Notes: a model not told the origin generated them from the letters alone. A stretch of DNA of 64,000 nt from Alphaproteobacteria bacterium (GCA_012103315.1 WLWZ01000002.1:254873-318872); one strand, 5' to 3'; counted from the first letter of the stretch, positions 25,211 through 35,535 are shown. Numbers and translations are program-made.

Positions 25211-26429
25211 TCAAAGGAAAAGTATGCACAAAGGCGGGCCAAACGGGGCCATTTTGGTTGGTCCCTTACCTCCCCCTACAATTGGCCAAAGTATATCATT
25301 TGAAATGCTACGCGATGAATTTGTAGCGCGCTCCCTGCCTCATTGGCTCCTGGACATTAGTGGCGGCGCGACAAGCCGGCGCGATGGTAGCTTCTCGTTA
25401 GGCCGCGTTATCGCTCTTATGGCATCGTTGTGCAGAGTCACTATTTTGCCATTTTTACGACACCGGAATTTTTATCTAACGATTGCCCAATCATGGAATG
25501 GTTTTCTCCGTGACTTGTGGTTCATTGCTCTCGCCAAAATCGGACGGCACAGGATCGTTCTGCATCTCAAGGGCGGAAGTTATGATAATTTTTATGACAG
25601 TCTTGGAAGTTTCCGTCAGTCGATTGTTCGAAGAACCCTCAGCGGTGCTGATTGCATAATCGTCTTGGGAGACCGCCTTGCTCCTATGTTTGATTTTGTC
25701 CCAAATAGCGCCGAAAAAATCATTGTTGTTTCAAATGGCTGCCCACTTCCAGAAGAGGCGCTGCCTTCAATGGCCAAGACCCTCCCTAAGGTCGACAGTG
25801 GTGAGCCGATTAACATCCTCCATCTATCAAATTTGATCGATTCAAAAGGGTATCGTGATCTGCTACAGGCGATTGCCATTCTAAAACACGTTAAAAAGCT
25901 GAATATCCTTTGCCGTTTCTGCGGCCAGTTCCTAATCGCCTCCGATACTCGGCTATTTTATAATTCGGACGAGGCGGAAGCCGACTTCAAAACACAGTTA
26001 AAAGCTCTCGATATCGAAGACGTCGTTACATGGGATGGAGTAGTTGTCGGTGACAAAAAAATCCAGGCGCTTCAAGAAGCGCATTTTATGGTCTTGCCCA
26101 CTCAGTATAATAATGAGGGCCAGCCAGTTGCCATAATCGAAGCCATGGCGATGGGTGCCGTCGTCGTTGGCAGCCGTTGGCGGACAATTCCCGATATGCT
26201 GGATGATGGGCAGGCGGGAATTTTGGTCGATTCGAGTTCACCCCTCCAAATCGTCGACGCAATTACTGAAGCGAGCAACGACCCCACGACGTATAACCAA
26301 GTTAGCAGTGCAGCCATGGAGCATTGTCGTGACAGGTATAGTAGAGAGAAACATTTGGACGAATTGATTGCCGCCATTAATGCAGAGGGCAATTCGGGGT
26401 CCACTCAAACATCGCTAGAAAACGCGTAA
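25203..26429 (+). CDS. GT4-family glycosyltransferase
   Basis: The 408-residue enzyme opens with AILVGPLPPPTIGQS, a variant of the GT4 glycine loop, and has ILHLSNLIDSKGYRDLL at the domain boundary and LPTQYNNEGQPVAIIEAMAMG with the EX7E pair. The ATG overlaps the methyltransferase stop by eight bases (ATGGCTGA), the same arrangement as at 12499 and close to that at 17496. Substrate unknown. Confidence 0.85.
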   Translation: MADQRKSMHKGGPNGAILVGPLPPPTIGQSISFEMLRDEFVARSLPHWLLDISGGATSRRDGSFSLGRVIALMASLCRVTILPFLRHRNFYLTIAQSWNGFLRDLWFIALAKIGRHRIVLHLKGGSYDNFYDSLGSFRQSIVRRTLSGADCIIVLGDRLAPMFDFVPNSAEKIIVVSNGCPLPEEALPSMAKTLPKVDSGEPINILHLSNLIDSKGYRDLLQAIAILKHVKKLNILCRFCGQFLIASDTRLFYNSDEAEADFKTQLKALDIEDVVTWDGVVVGDKKIQALQEAHFMVLPTQYNNEGQPVAIIEAMAMGAVVVGSRWRTIPDMLDDGQAGILVDSSSPLQIVDAITEASNDPTTYNQVSSAAMEHCRDRYSREKHLDELIAAINAEGNSGSTQTSLENA

Positions 26430-26448
26430 CCATCGCCGGATTAAAAAA

Positions 26449-27582
26449 TTGAAAGTTTTAGTAAATGCCCTGTCTGCGAGACGGGGTGGCATTGTCACTT
26501 ATACGCAGAACCTCGCTCGCTCATTCGCCGATCTACCGGTTGACGCAACGATCGTCGGGCCTCCGGAGTTAGCGCAAGGCCAGAAAACAATTGTAACCAG
26601 GGACGTCGGTCAGTTCTCCCCTCTACAACGTATAGTGTGGGAGCAGACGGCGTGGCGCCAATATGTAAAATCATTCCATCCTGACATCTTGTTTTCTTCC
26701 GCCAATTTCGCCCTCTATCATTGCCCAGTGCCGCAGCTACTCTTGATGCGAGAAGGTGGTCTTTTCAACCCGTTCTATTTAAGAAACGTGTTCCCGTTTC
26801 TTGGCAACCGTATCAAGGTGCAAACTCGCTTAAGGCGGAACTTTATGTTCCGTTCAATGCGGGCAGCGTCAACGATCATGTTTCCTTCGGAAACGCTTCG
26901 CAATTGGGTGGCGTCATGGGTACCTGATATCGCGGACAGGTTTGTCGTAAATTCATATGGCATTGATCATAGCCATTTCGCGACCGAGCGAGAAATTGTT
27001 GCACCCAAAAAAGATGCCGTAAAACTGCTATACGTTTCCGTGTATTACCCTCATAAAGATCCGTCGACGTTATCGGATGCAGTCTTGCATCTTCATCAAC
27101 GAGGCATCGATGCACATGCCCGTATTACAATGGCCGCCAGCGAATTCCATCCTTGGCCATCTGGCGTCAGTGACCTCGCCAAGCTTCAATCAGCTGAAAG
27201 CAATGGACAGGCCGAATTAGGATCTATCATCTACAAAGATCTTCCCGGCGTTTATCACGATGCGGACATTTTCATATTTCCATCAATTTCAGAAACGTTC
27301 GGGTTTCCATTGGTAGAAGCAATGGCGGCCAAACTGCCGGTTATCGCCGCAGACACGCTGATAAACCAGGAAATTTGCGGGCCGACAGCGCTCTATTATA
27401 ATCCTTCAGATGCGACATCACTGGCCAACAGAGTTGAAGAGTTATTGAATCGCCCAGACCTATATCGCTGGATGGCCGAGAATGGAGAAAAGCGCGTAAA
27501 AGAAAAATTTAGCTGGCAGGGACACGCCGACCGATTGATCTCCATCCTCGAGGGCGCCGCAACCACAAAACCCCTAAATTAA
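26449..27582 (+). CDS. GT4-family glycosyltransferase
   Basis: The 377-residue protein starts with TTG at 26449 (KVLVNALSARRGGIVTYTQNL), which puts the GG loop at the usual place. The donor domain has LYVSVYYPHKDPSTL and FIFPSISETFGFPLVEAMAAK with the EX7E pair. It resembles the mannosyltransferase-like branch of GT4, but no donor can be assigned. A 19-base gap separates it from the upstream gene and 26 bases from the polymerase gene. Confidence 0.85.
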   Translation: MKVLVNALSARRGGIVTYTQNLARSFADLPVDATIVGPPELAQGQKTIVTRDVGQFSPLQRIVWEQTAWRQYVKSFHPDILFSSANFALYHCPVPQLLLMREGGLFNPFYLRNVFPFLGNRIKVQTRLRRNFMFRSMRAASTIMFPSETLRNWVASWVPDIADRFVVNSYGIDHSHFATEREIVAPKKDAVKLLYVSVYYPHKDPSTLSDAVLHLHQRGIDAHARITMAASEFHPWPSGVSDLAKLQSAESNGQAELGSIIYKDLPGVYHDADIFIFPSISETFGFPLVEAMAAKLPVIAADTLINQEICGPTALYYNPSDATSLANRVEELLNRPDLYRWMAENGEKRVKEKFSWQGHADRLISILEGAATTKPLN

Positions 27583-27608
27583 TTGCGACAGAAATTGCAA
27601 GCCACCAA

Positions 27609-29027
27609 ATGAACAATGCTGAAACACGGCTACCGTTACTGCTCGTTGTTTGGTTTCTAGCAGTATGGACCCTCGCAAGCGGCTCTCTGCTTTGGCAAAT
27701 ACCGGACGTAAGCCCTTTCATTCGCTGCGCCATAATACTCGGCGCAACCGTGTTGCTCATACAGATTTCCAGTAGAACCAATGGGTACTACTTTCTTTCT
27801 CCCTTATTTTTACTCGGATTTATAACCCTCGTTTTTTACAGCGTCGGACCATCACTGTACGGAATAGTTTTTCCTGACCCAATTTCATACTTTGGGATGA
27901 AGACATCGCGCACCAGCCATGACCACGCGATTGCCTTCGTTGGAAGCAACGCGGAAATTTTAATTCTACAATTCAGCGCGTTTTGTTTTTTAATTTTATC
28001 GGCGCTCCTGACTTGGAGCTTGCGAGTACAAACACCTCCCCGGGAGCAGGCGGCGGACCACGGCTCACCTCGTCATTTGTTAGGCTTATTGCATTTTATG
28101 GTTTTGGCTCTCGCCATGCTGTTCTTGATCAGCGGGTGGACCTCAATCGGGCAAGCCTTCTTCTTCGCCGGGCTAGGGTCAGAGATACGGCATGCTTTGG
28201 CACCGCTCATGTCCATTTCCATGACGGCGCTAGCCTATTTTTCCGCGCATGATAAGCGCTCCCTGAAATTAGTCGGGGGGCTCTTGATGACTTTAGCGCT
28301 AACTGCCATGATCGTTTCGGGCCTCGCAGCTACAGCAGTATATATTTTCATGGTCGCCGCTATGCTCTTTCTACTGAGACTCAACCTTAAACCTAAAACA
28401 TTGTTGGCCGTCATAGGAACGACAATGCTCATCCTTCCTGCTGCCATCTTGGGTACTGTCATCCCAAGAGGAGAAATCAAAAATACGGAATCCGTGTCAG
28501 CCATTGCAGAATACGCAGCAGCCAAATTGACATCGAAGCTCATTTTTAGACAAACGACGTCAGGATATTGTTTAAACGGGATTTACGAAAAATATCGTTC
28601 TACGGAAAGCACCAACCCGCTCTTCTTTACGATGGCTATTATTCCACGCGCCATCTGGCCAGAAAAACCGATTTTATCGCGGGGGTCAGAATACGCCGAA
28701 TACTATTGTAACCAAGGCGGGGCGATAAGACGTCAGCATAGTGAATCTATAACGTTGTTGGGCGAACCACTTTTAAACGGAGGTATCGTTGGAATAATAA
28801 CAGCCCAATTAGTGCTAGCCGCCTTTCTTGGCATTGCCACAATTTTGGGGGCATCAGGCCAACCAGCCCAGATAATTTTTATGGTCGCTCTCCTTCCGTG
28901 GCTGGCCACATTTGAACAGCATTTTGCTGAATATTTTGGCAATCTAGTAAAAGTTTTGATCATTATGCTGCCGATCTTTGTGTGTTTGAAGCTCCTGCTT
29001 TGGCGACACCGAAACGCCAAGACCTAA
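27609..29027 (+). CDS. Wzy-like O-antigen/polysaccharide polymerase (multipass membrane protein)
   Basis: The 472-residue protein has about 10-12 hydrophobic helices and a large hydrophilic stretch near residues 300-390 that would be the periplasmic loop of Wzy polymerases (FRQTTSGYCLNGIYEKYR onwards). The sequence is poorly conserved in this family, so assignment rests on topology, length and position among glycosyltransferases. It would join lipid-linked repeat units in the periplasm. No Wzx flippase gene is in the window. An O-antigen ligase is the alternative. Confidence 0.7.
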   Translation: MNNAETRLPLLLVVWFLAVWTLASGSLLWQIPDVSPFIRCAIILGATVLLIQISSRTNGYYFLSPLFLLGFITLVFYSVGPSLYGIVFPDPISYFGMKTSRTSHDHAIAFVGSNAEILILQFSAFCFLILSALLTWSLRVQTPPREQAADHGSPRHLLGLLHFMVLALAMLFLISGWTSIGQAFFFAGLGSEIRHALAPLMSISMTALAYFSAHDKRSLKLVGGLLMTLALTAMIVSGLAATAVYIFMVAAMLFLLRLNLKPKTLLAVIGTTMLILPAAILGTVIPRGEIKNTESVSAIAEYAAAKLTSKLIFRQTTSGYCLNGIYEKYRSTESTNPLFFTMAIIPRAIWPEKPILSRGSEYAEYYCNQGGAIRRQHSESITLLGEPLLNGGIVGIITAQLVLAAFLGIATILGASGQPAQIIFMVALLPWLATFEQHFAEYFGNLVKVLIIMLPIFVCLKLLLWRHRNAKT

Positions 29028-29064
29028 GAGTCATTTGGCACAAACACCCGCCTGATAGATCCCG

Positions 29065-30336
29065 TTGAAAATTTTATTTCTCACTGAAAACTTTCCGCCC
29101 GAAACAAATGCGGCGGCAACACGGGTATTCGAGCGCGCCTGCTATTGGGTCCGCGATGGTCACGAGGTTACAGTGATTACACAGGCGCCAAATTTTCCTT
29201 TTGGCAAACTATATGACGGTTATCGTAACAGCTGGCGACAGATCGAAACCATCGAAGGCATTCGGGTTGTTAGAGTTAAGACCTATATAGCTGCCAATGA
29301 GGGAATCGCACGCCGAACCATGGATTTTGTGAGCTATATGTTCACCGCTGTTTGGTTTGGGCTTCTAGAACGTCGTCCCGACGTTATTGTTTCTACTTCT
29401 CCGCAATTCTTCGCCGCGGTCGGTGGTTGGCTCATCGGCGCTTTGCGTCGTATCCCGTTTGTATTTGAGCTCGGTGATTTATGGCCTGCATCAATCGTTG
29501 CGGTTGGAGCGATGAAACCGAGTCTGGCAATGCGGTTGGTCGAAAAATTAGAGCTGTTTTTATACCGTCGATCTAGTGTCGTTGTAGCGCTTACGAATGC
29601 GTTCAAAAAGAACCTCATCGAAAGAGGTATCGATAGCAACAAGATCGCGGTTGTTATTAATGGTGTCGACTTACCCCGTTATGCTCCGCAAAACAGGGAC
29701 CCCCCCCTCGCGCGAGAATGGGGCTTAGAGGACAAATTTGTCGTCGGCTATGTTGGTACCCATGGGATGGCCCACGGCCTTGAGCATGTTCTAGAAGCCG
29801 CTTCAAAGCTTAGCCATAGAAAAGACCTCATTTTTCTATTTGCAGGACCTGGGGCCGCCCGGGACGGACTCATAAAAGAGGCAAAAGAGCGCAATCTCAA
29901 AAATGTCGTCTTCATCCCAACCCAACCCAAAGATCGTATGCCGGCAATTTGGAGTCTTTGCGACGTCGCCTTGGTTCACCTCAAAGATTCGCAGGTATTT
30001 GCCGAAGTAATTCCTTCTAAAATTTTCGAAGCAATGGGAATGGGGCTTCCGATCCTAATCGCGGCACCAAACGGCGAAGCAACAGCAATCGTCAACAAAG
30101 CTGAAGCAGGACTAGTCGTGCCAGCTGAAGATCCAACCGCCCTCATCCAAGGCGTTAAGAAATTTTTGGACGATGAGGAGTATCGAAGGAGCGCCGGCGT
30201 TAGATCACTCGCCGCCGCGCCAGGACACAGCCGCGCATTTCAGGCAAAAGCCATGATGGCAGCATTGGATGCAGCTGTTGCAAGAGATGGAAAATCCGCC
30301 GCAAAACGCGTCACTAATACGGAGCCAGTCGCCTGA
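29065..30336 (+). CDS. GT4-family glycosyltransferase (WbuB/WcaI-like)
   Basis: The 423-residue protein starts with TTG at 29065 and opens with KILFLTENFPPETNAAATR, the signature of the WbuB/WcaI branch, with ELGDLWPASIVAVGAM in the middle and VIPSKIFEAMGMGLPILIA in the donor domain. WbuB transfers an N-acetylated 6-deoxyhexosamine. The two following genes encode an SDR and a 4,6-dehydratase that could supply such a sugar, which supports this branch. It ends in a CTGA overlap with the SDR gene. Confidence 0.85.
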   Translation: MKILFLTENFPPETNAAATRVFERACYWVRDGHEVTVITQAPNFPFGKLYDGYRNSWRQIETIEGIRVVRVKTYIAANEGIARRTMDFVSYMFTAVWFGLLERRPDVIVSTSPQFFAAVGGWLIGALRRIPFVFELGDLWPASIVAVGAMKPSLAMRLVEKLELFLYRRSSVVVALTNAFKKNLIERGIDSNKIAVVINGVDLPRYAPQNRDPPLAREWGLEDKFVVGYVGTHGMAHGLEHVLEAASKLSHRKDLIFLFAGPGAARDGLIKEAKERNLKNVVFIPTQPKDRMPAIWSLCDVALVHLKDSQVFAEVIPSKIFEAMGMGLPILIAAPNGEATAIVNKAEAGLVVPAEDPTALIQGVKKFLDDEEYRRSAGVRSLAAAPGHSRAFQAKAMMAALDAAVARDGKSAAKRVTNTEPVA

Positions 30337-31316
30337 AACGTATTCTCGTTACCGGCGCCAGTGGATTTGTCGGCCGTACGCTCTGTCCAGCTTTGGAAAA
30401 AGCCGGCTTTTCTGTTGTTGCGACCAGCCGGACCAAAAAAGAACTGCCATATGTGTCCGAGGTCCGTTTGGTTGCAGATTTAACAGACACCAACACGCTA
30501 CGTTCAGCGATGGTAGGCATAGAATGCATCATCCACCTCGCAGCGCGGGCGCATGTCATGGACGATCAATCCTCCAACCCGATGGCAGAATACCGACGCA
30601 TTAATGTGGACGGCACCCGCGCAATAGCGAAGGTAGCCAGTCAACTAGGGGTTAAACGGCTTGTTTTTCTGAGCTCCGTTAAGGTCAATGGCGAACAGAC
30701 CTTCGAGAATTCTTATACGGCATCCGATATACCGGCCCCGGAAGACCCATACGGCATTTCGAAGTTTGAAGCTGAGCAAGCGCTCCAGGAAATCTCGGTC
30801 CGGACTGGGTTGGAAACCGCTATCGTGCGCACACCGCTAGTCTATGGGCCTGACGTCCGCGCCAATTTTTTATCTTTAATATCACTCGCAAACAGCAGCG
30901 CGCCGCTACCATTTGGGGCAATCACAGATAATCGGAGAAGCCTTATATACATCCAAAATTTGGTTGACCTTCTGATAACCGTTACACATCATCCTGCAGC
31001 GAAGGGCCATATCTTTCTAGCGCGTGATGGTGTCGACCTGTCCACCGCAGAATTGATTCGTCAGCTTCGCGCCGCGCTAGGTAAATCAGCCAGAATGGTT
31101 GCCATCCCCTCCACAATATTGCGCGGACTCCTTTCTGTTTTAGGAAAAAGAAACATTGGAGATCGATTGCTCGGGTCACTCGCAATTGAAGACCAAGCAA
31201 CTCGAGACGTCTTAGGGTGGTCTCCACCGTTTTCGATTGAAGACGGGTTAAAACAAACTGCAGATTGGTATCTCTCTAACAAAAGATCCCGCTTAAGCCA
31301 CAGTGCCGAAGGCTAA
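30333..31316 (+). CDS. NAD-dependent 4-epimerase/reductase (WbpV-like SDR), CTG start
   Basis: The extended SDR has 327 residues if read from CTG at 30333. That codon overlaps the upstream stop as CTGA, like the NTGA overlaps elsewhere in the locus, and it is needed to include the cofactor motif LVTGASGFVGRTL; the next usable start (30393) would remove it. The serine motif is FLSSVKVNG and the catalytic pair lies in DPYGISKFEAEQ. Together with a WbpM-type dehydratase just downstream it resembles the WbpV/WreQ reductases that make UDP-QuiNAc, or a UDP-sugar 4-epimerase. Confidence 0.82.
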   Translation: MKRILVTGASGFVGRTLCPALEKAGFSVVATSRTKKELPYVSEVRLVADLTDTNTLRSAMVGIECIIHLAARAHVMDDQSSNPMAEYRRINVDGTRAIAKVASQLGVKRLVFLSSVKVNGEQTFENSYTASDIPAPEDPYGISKFEAEQALQEISVRTGLETAIVRTPLVYGPDVRANFLSLISLANSSAPLPFGAITDNRRSLIYIQNLVDLLITVTHHPAAKGHIFLARDGVDLSTAELIRQLRAALGKSARMVAIPSTILRGLLSVLGKRNIGDRLLGSLAIEDQATRDVLGWSPPFSIEDGLKQTADWYLSNKRSRLSHSAEG

Positions 31317-31432
31317 TCCTAATTTTCAGATACTAAACAGCGTGATTCGCCTCAATCGTTTTGCCAGCAAACGCCCTGTGGTAAGGTGCCTTAAGTTTCG
31401 TTATAGGTCTCGCAAACCGTTACGGGAAACCA

Positions 31433-33337
31433 ATGAGTAAACTGCGTCAAAAAATAGCCTTCAGCCATGATCTCATCATGGCGTTTTTGTCTTTGCCAAT
31501 TGCGATGTTCCTCCGCATGGGCAGAGACATGTTTATCTATGACGTTAGTTTTGTCGTCTTCGCTGCAAGTGTCTTTGCTGTCGTTGCAGGTGCATGTTTT
31601 TGGATTCTAAATCTCTATGGTGGGATTTGGCGCTACGCCTCTCTAAACGACCTTATGGCGATTCTAAAGGCAGTAACCCTCGCCATTCTCGTATTCGTCC
31701 CCTTAATGTTTATGCTCAACAGGCTCGAATGGATTCCGAGATCAACACCAATGATAAACTGGTTCGTTCTCGCGACATTGCTTGGAGCGCCAAGATTCTT
31801 ATACCGTCAGTTTAAAGACCGGCGCGCGAGCAACAAGGTAAAGGGCCAGGAAGCGGCACCAAAGGTTCCTGTCTTGTTAGTCGGGGCAGCAGATGGTGCC
31901 GAAATGTTCATTCGAACGATCGTGCGCAACCCCACCGCCGCATACAGAATTGTCGGTATTGTCGGAGAAAATTCAGGGCGCGTTGGTCGTAACATCCATG
32001 GCGTTCATGTTCTTGGCACAATAGACAGCCTACCCTCTGTATACAAAGCGCTCGAGGCTGCTGGAAAAACGCCACAGCGGATTATCGTGACTAAAGACGA
32101 TATCGAAAAATCATCGATGCAAAAGCTCATCACCCATGCTGATACGCTGGGTGTTTCTTTAGCACGCCTGCCTCGCCTCACCGATTTTCAGAGCGACGTT
32201 GACGAAATCACCCCTATTCGGCCAATTGCCATCGAAGATGTTTTAGGAAGAGCCCAGCACGTTCTTGATCGGGCAAGCATGCAATTATTGGTCAAAGGTC
32301 GACGGGTTATGGTCACCGGCGCCGGTGGCACAATCGGGGGCGAACTATCCCGACAATTGGCAGAATTCAGCCCATCGCATCTTTGCCTCTTGGATGCTTC
32401 AGAATATGCGCTGTATTCAATTGATTTGGAGATTAAAGAAAAATATCCGAATCTTAGGCGTAACTCAGTTATTGCAAACGTTCGCGACAAAGGCCGGTTG
32501 AGCCGCGTTTTTACGGAAGAGACTCCCGAGCTGGTATTTCACGCCGCCGCCTTAAAACATGTGCCCATCGTCGAGGCGCATCCCTCCGAGGGGGTCATGA
32601 CCAATATTGACGGCACCCGCAATATCGCTGACTGCTGCAGTGCCTCAGGCGTAAGCGCCATGGTCTTGATTTCTACTGATAAGGCAGTCAACCCAACTAA
32701 CGTTATGGGAGCCAGCAAACGCATTGCCGAAACCTATTGCCAAGCGCTCGATCTTACAGAATCAACAACGACTCGTTTTGTAACGGTTCGATTTGGCAAC
32801 GTCTTAGGCTCCACGGGGTCCGTTGTGCCTCTTTTCCAGCGCCAACTCGCCAATGGTGGCCCGCTTACGGTCACGCACCCTGATATGAATCGATATTTCA
32901 TGACAGTTCGCGAAGCCGTCGAGCTCGTGCTCGAAGCAACCGTCCTCGGTGAGAAACAAGACAGCGCAGCAGGCCGCGTCTATGTCCTCGATATGGGAGA
33001 GCCCGTTAAAATTGTGGATCTCGCGCGGCAAATGATTTTACTGGCTGGTCTGCAGCCTGATGAGGACATCAAAATTGAATTCACCGGACCTCGCCCCGGT
33101 GAAAAACTCTTCGAAGAGATTCTTCACGATTCCGAGCCACCAGAAGAAACTGACTATGCCGGTATCATGCTGGCAGCACCACGGACCATCGATCTTCAGA
33201 CGCTATCGAAACAGATCGACGAAATCACTGCTGCCGCACAAGCCGGCAACCTTGACGAAATCATTGCGCTAATTCGCGCTTATGTTCCAGAATTCCAGCC
33301 CGAAGCAGGCGGTCCCATAAGAGCCGTCGCCTCATAA
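31433..33337 (+). CDS. Membrane UDP-GlcNAc 4,6-dehydratase (CapD/WbpM type)
   Basis: The 634-residue protein has four N-terminal membrane helices (to about residue 110), a first Rossmann-like region (PVLLVGAADGAEMFI) and a C-terminal SDR domain with VTGAGGTIGGELSRQ and STDKAVNPTNVMGASK. In this last motif methionine replaces the usual catalytic tyrosine, as in the long WbpM/PglF class. It makes UDP-4-keto-6-deoxy-GlcNAc, the start of QuiNAc or FucNAc-type sugars. The gap of 116 bases upstream may hold its own promoter. purH follows after 19 bases. Confidence 0.9.
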   Translation: MSKLRQKIAFSHDLIMAFLSLPIAMFLRMGRDMFIYDVSFVVFAASVFAVVAGACFWILNLYGGIWRYASLNDLMAILKAVTLAILVFVPLMFMLNRLEWIPRSTPMINWFVLATLLGAPRFLYRQFKDRRASNKVKGQEAAPKVPVLLVGAADGAEMFIRTIVRNPTAAYRIVGIVGENSGRVGRNIHGVHVLGTIDSLPSVYKALEAAGKTPQRIIVTKDDIEKSSMQKLITHADTLGVSLARLPRLTDFQSDVDEITPIRPIAIEDVLGRAQHVLDRASMQLLVKGRRVMVTGAGGTIGGELSRQLAEFSPSHLCLLDASEYALYSIDLEIKEKYPNLRRNSVIANVRDKGRLSRVFTEETPELVFHAAALKHVPIVEAHPSEGVMTNIDGTRNIADCCSASGVSAMVLISTDKAVNPTNVMGASKRIAETYCQALDLTESTTTRFVTVRFGNVLGSTGSVVPLFQRQLANGGPLTVTHPDMNRYFMTVREAVELVLEATVLGEKQDSAAGRVYVLDMGEPVKIVDLARQMILLAGLQPDEDIKIEFTGPRPGEKLFEEILHDSEPPEETDYAGIMLAAPRTIDLQTLSKQIDEITAAAQAGNLDEIIALIRAYVPEFQPEAGGPIRAVAS

Positions 33338-33356
33338 AAAAGACTAAAAGAGACGA

Positions 33357-34943
33357 ATGACAGACCCACAACTAAGCAAAATAACCCGCGCACTAATCTC
33401 AGTTTCAGACAAAGACGGCCTGGAGAAGCTGGGCAAATATTTATCGGAAAACGGTGTTGAAATCCTTTCAACCGGCGGATCAGCAAAGGCCCTAGCCGAT
33501 GCTGGCATTCCCGTGAAAGAAGTCGGCGACCATACCGGGTTCCCGGAAATCATGAACGGACGGGTCAAAACACTTCATCCAAAGGTTCATGGCGGGATCC
33601 TCGCAAAGCGTAGTGATGCCTCTCATTTAAAGGCCATGGATGAACACGCTATTGATCCAATCGACATGGTGGTCGTCAATTTGTATCCCTTTGAAGAAAC
33701 CGTCGCAGCAGGTGCCGATTTTGATACCTGCATTGAAAATATCGACATTGGCGGGCCTTCCATGATCCGCTCAGCCGCCAAGAACCACGAGAGCATTACG
33801 GTGGTTACCGATCCCAAGGATTACGACGATGTCATCACCGCGATGTCAAACAATAACGGGGCAACGACACCGGAATTACGCCGCACGCTAGCCGCGGCGG
33901 CCTACGCGAAGACCGCGGCCTACGACGCGGCGATCGCTAGCTGGTTTGCCAATCAAACAAATGATGAGTTTCCTCAACGCCATACGCTAACCGGCACACG
34001 GGCACAGGTCATGCGCTACGGCGAAAACCCGCACCAGGCCGCAGCGTTTTATCGAACTGCCGATGACCGAGCCGGCGTTGCAACCGCAACACAAATCCAA
34101 GGCAAAGAGCTCAGCTACAACAACCTCAACGACACCGATGCTGCGTTTGAGCTTGTTGCGGAATTCGAGGAGCCCGCCGTCGCTATTATCAAACACGCCA
34201 ATCCATGCGGCGTAGCGATCGGAAGTTCAATATCTGATGCCTATAGCCGTGCCTTGAAATGCGATCCGGTTAGTGCCTTTGGCGGAATCATAGCGCTCAA
34301 TCGGGAGCTTGATGCAGCGGCTGCAGAACAGATGGCGGAACTCTTCCTGGAAGTTATTATTGCGCCGCAAATTTCTGATGGCGCAAAAAAAGTCCTTGCG
34401 TCGAAAAAGAACCTCCGGGTCCTCGCCACTGGCGGTATGCCTGCTGCTGATGCCCCCGGCACCACTCTCAAAATGTTAGCAGGTGGCTATCTTCTGCAAA
34501 GTCGCGATGCCGCACACGTGACCGCAGCGGATCTAAAAACAGCAAGCAAACGCACACCCTCAGATCAAGAACTATGCGATCTGATCTTCGCTTTTACGGT
34601 CTGCAAGCACGTAAAATCAAACGCCATTGTTTATGCAAAGGAAGGAGCCACCGTTGGGATCGGCGCCGGCCAAATGAGCCGTGTAGACTCCTGCCGCATC
34701 GCCGCCCAGAAGGCGACGGATGCCGCTGAGGCAGCTGGCGAGAGCAAGCCCCTAACAAAAAATTCCGTCGTCGCATCAGATGCCTTCTTTCCATTTGCCG
34801 ACGGATTGTTAACCGCTGCTGCGGCTGGTGTGACAGCGGTTATCCAACCTGGCGGCTCGATTCGCGATGACGAAGTTATCGCTGCTGCAGACGAGAATGA
34901 CTTGGCAATGGTATTAACCGGCATTCGCCATTTCCGGCATTAA
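33357..34943 (+). CDS. purH: Bifunctional AICAR formyltransferase / IMP cyclohydrolase
   Basis: The 528-residue enzyme carries out the last two steps of IMP synthesis. The N-terminal cyclohydrolase domain has [38 protein letters not shown] and the [16 protein letters not shown] motif; the C-terminal formyltransferase domain has [19 protein letters not shown] and [14 protein letters not shown]. Length and motifs are normal, so the gene is intact. It is only 19 bases after the capD-like gene, so it may be transcribed with the glycan genes. Confidence 0.97.
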   Translation: MTDPQLSKITRALISVSDKDGLEKLGKYLSENGVEILSTGGSAKALADAGIPVKEVGDHTGFPEIMNGRVKTLHPKVHGGILAKRSDASHLKAMDEHAIDPIDMVVVNLYPFEETVAAGADFDTCIENIDIGGPSMIRSAAKNHESITVVTDPKDYDDVITAMSNNNGATTPELRRTLAAAAYAKTAAYDAAIASWFANQTNDEFPQRHTLTGTRAQVMRYGENPHQAAAFYRTADDRAGVATATQIQGKELSYNNLNDTDAAFELVAEFEEPAVAIIKHANPCGVAIGSSISDAYSRALKCDPVSAFGGIIALNRELDAAAAEQMAELFLEVIIAPQISDGAKKVLASKKNLRVLATGGMPAADAPGTTLKMLAGGYLLQSRDAAHVTAADLKTASKRTPSDQELCDLIFAFTVCKHVKSNAIVYAKEGATVGIGAGQMSRVDSCRIAAQKATDAAEAAGESKPLTKNSVVASDAFFPFADGLLTAAAAGVTAVIQPGGSIRDDEVIAAADENDLAMVLTGIRHFRH

Positions 34944-34984
34944 CGGTATATGATGCTGCGATCAAACCCGTCTCGGAGGCCGCA

Positions 34985-35521
34985 ATGACCTATACTCTCG
35001 ATCAGTTCTGTAGCGATGCCCACGCCGCAATGGCGAAAGATTCAGGTAATGCCGGACGCGATGAGATACGCGGGCATCTCGAGAAACTCCTGATCAACCA
35101 AGATTTTGTAGCGGAGCATCTGTCCGCACAAGGGTCCGGCAAATCACTCCTTTATCACGACAAGGCGTTTGATTTCTACGTCATGGCACACGGCACCGAT
35201 GCCGGAAACCGCAAAGGTAAGCCACATGATCATGGCGCATCCTGGGCTGTATACGGCCAAGCCATCGGGCTCACGAACATGACCGTTTGGAACCGCACAG
35301 ATGATGGAAGCCAAGACGGGCACGCCGAGCTCGCCGAGGATAATACTTTTCCTTTGAAACCAGGAAGAGCTGCGCTTTTTGACACTGGCGTCATTCATTC
35401 GACGGCGCACCCTGAACCAGCGCGCTGGGTTCGCGTTACCGGTACAGATCTCGATACGATTGAACGCTACGCCTATGACCCGGAGCGCCAGGTCATGAAA
35501 CAGATGACGCCTGTCACGTAG
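34985..35521 (+). CDS. Cysteine-dioxygenase-like cupin, copy 1
   Basis: The 178-residue protein has a cupin core with PHDHGASWAVYG, giving two metal-binding histidines, and IHSTAHPEPARWVRVTG with the third. The third histidine and spacing match the cysteine dioxygenase / 3-mercaptopropionate dioxygenase family, which use Fe(II) with three histidines. A GGAGG site precedes the ATG. It stands 14 bases upstream of a paralogue of nearly the same length. Likely role: oxidation of a thiol compound, or a regulator-like cupin without activity. The family assignment is by motif only. Confidence 0.75.
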   Translation: MTYTLDQFCSDAHAAMAKDSGNAGRDEIRGHLEKLLINQDFVAEHLSAQGSGKSLLYHDKAFDFYVMAHGTDAGNRKGKPHDHGASWAVYGQAIGLTNMTVWNRTDDGSQDGHAELAEDNTFPLKPGRAALFDTGVIHSTAHPEPARWVRVTGTDLDTIERYAYDPERQVMKQMTPVT

Positions 35522-35535
35522 GCGCCAGAAACATT

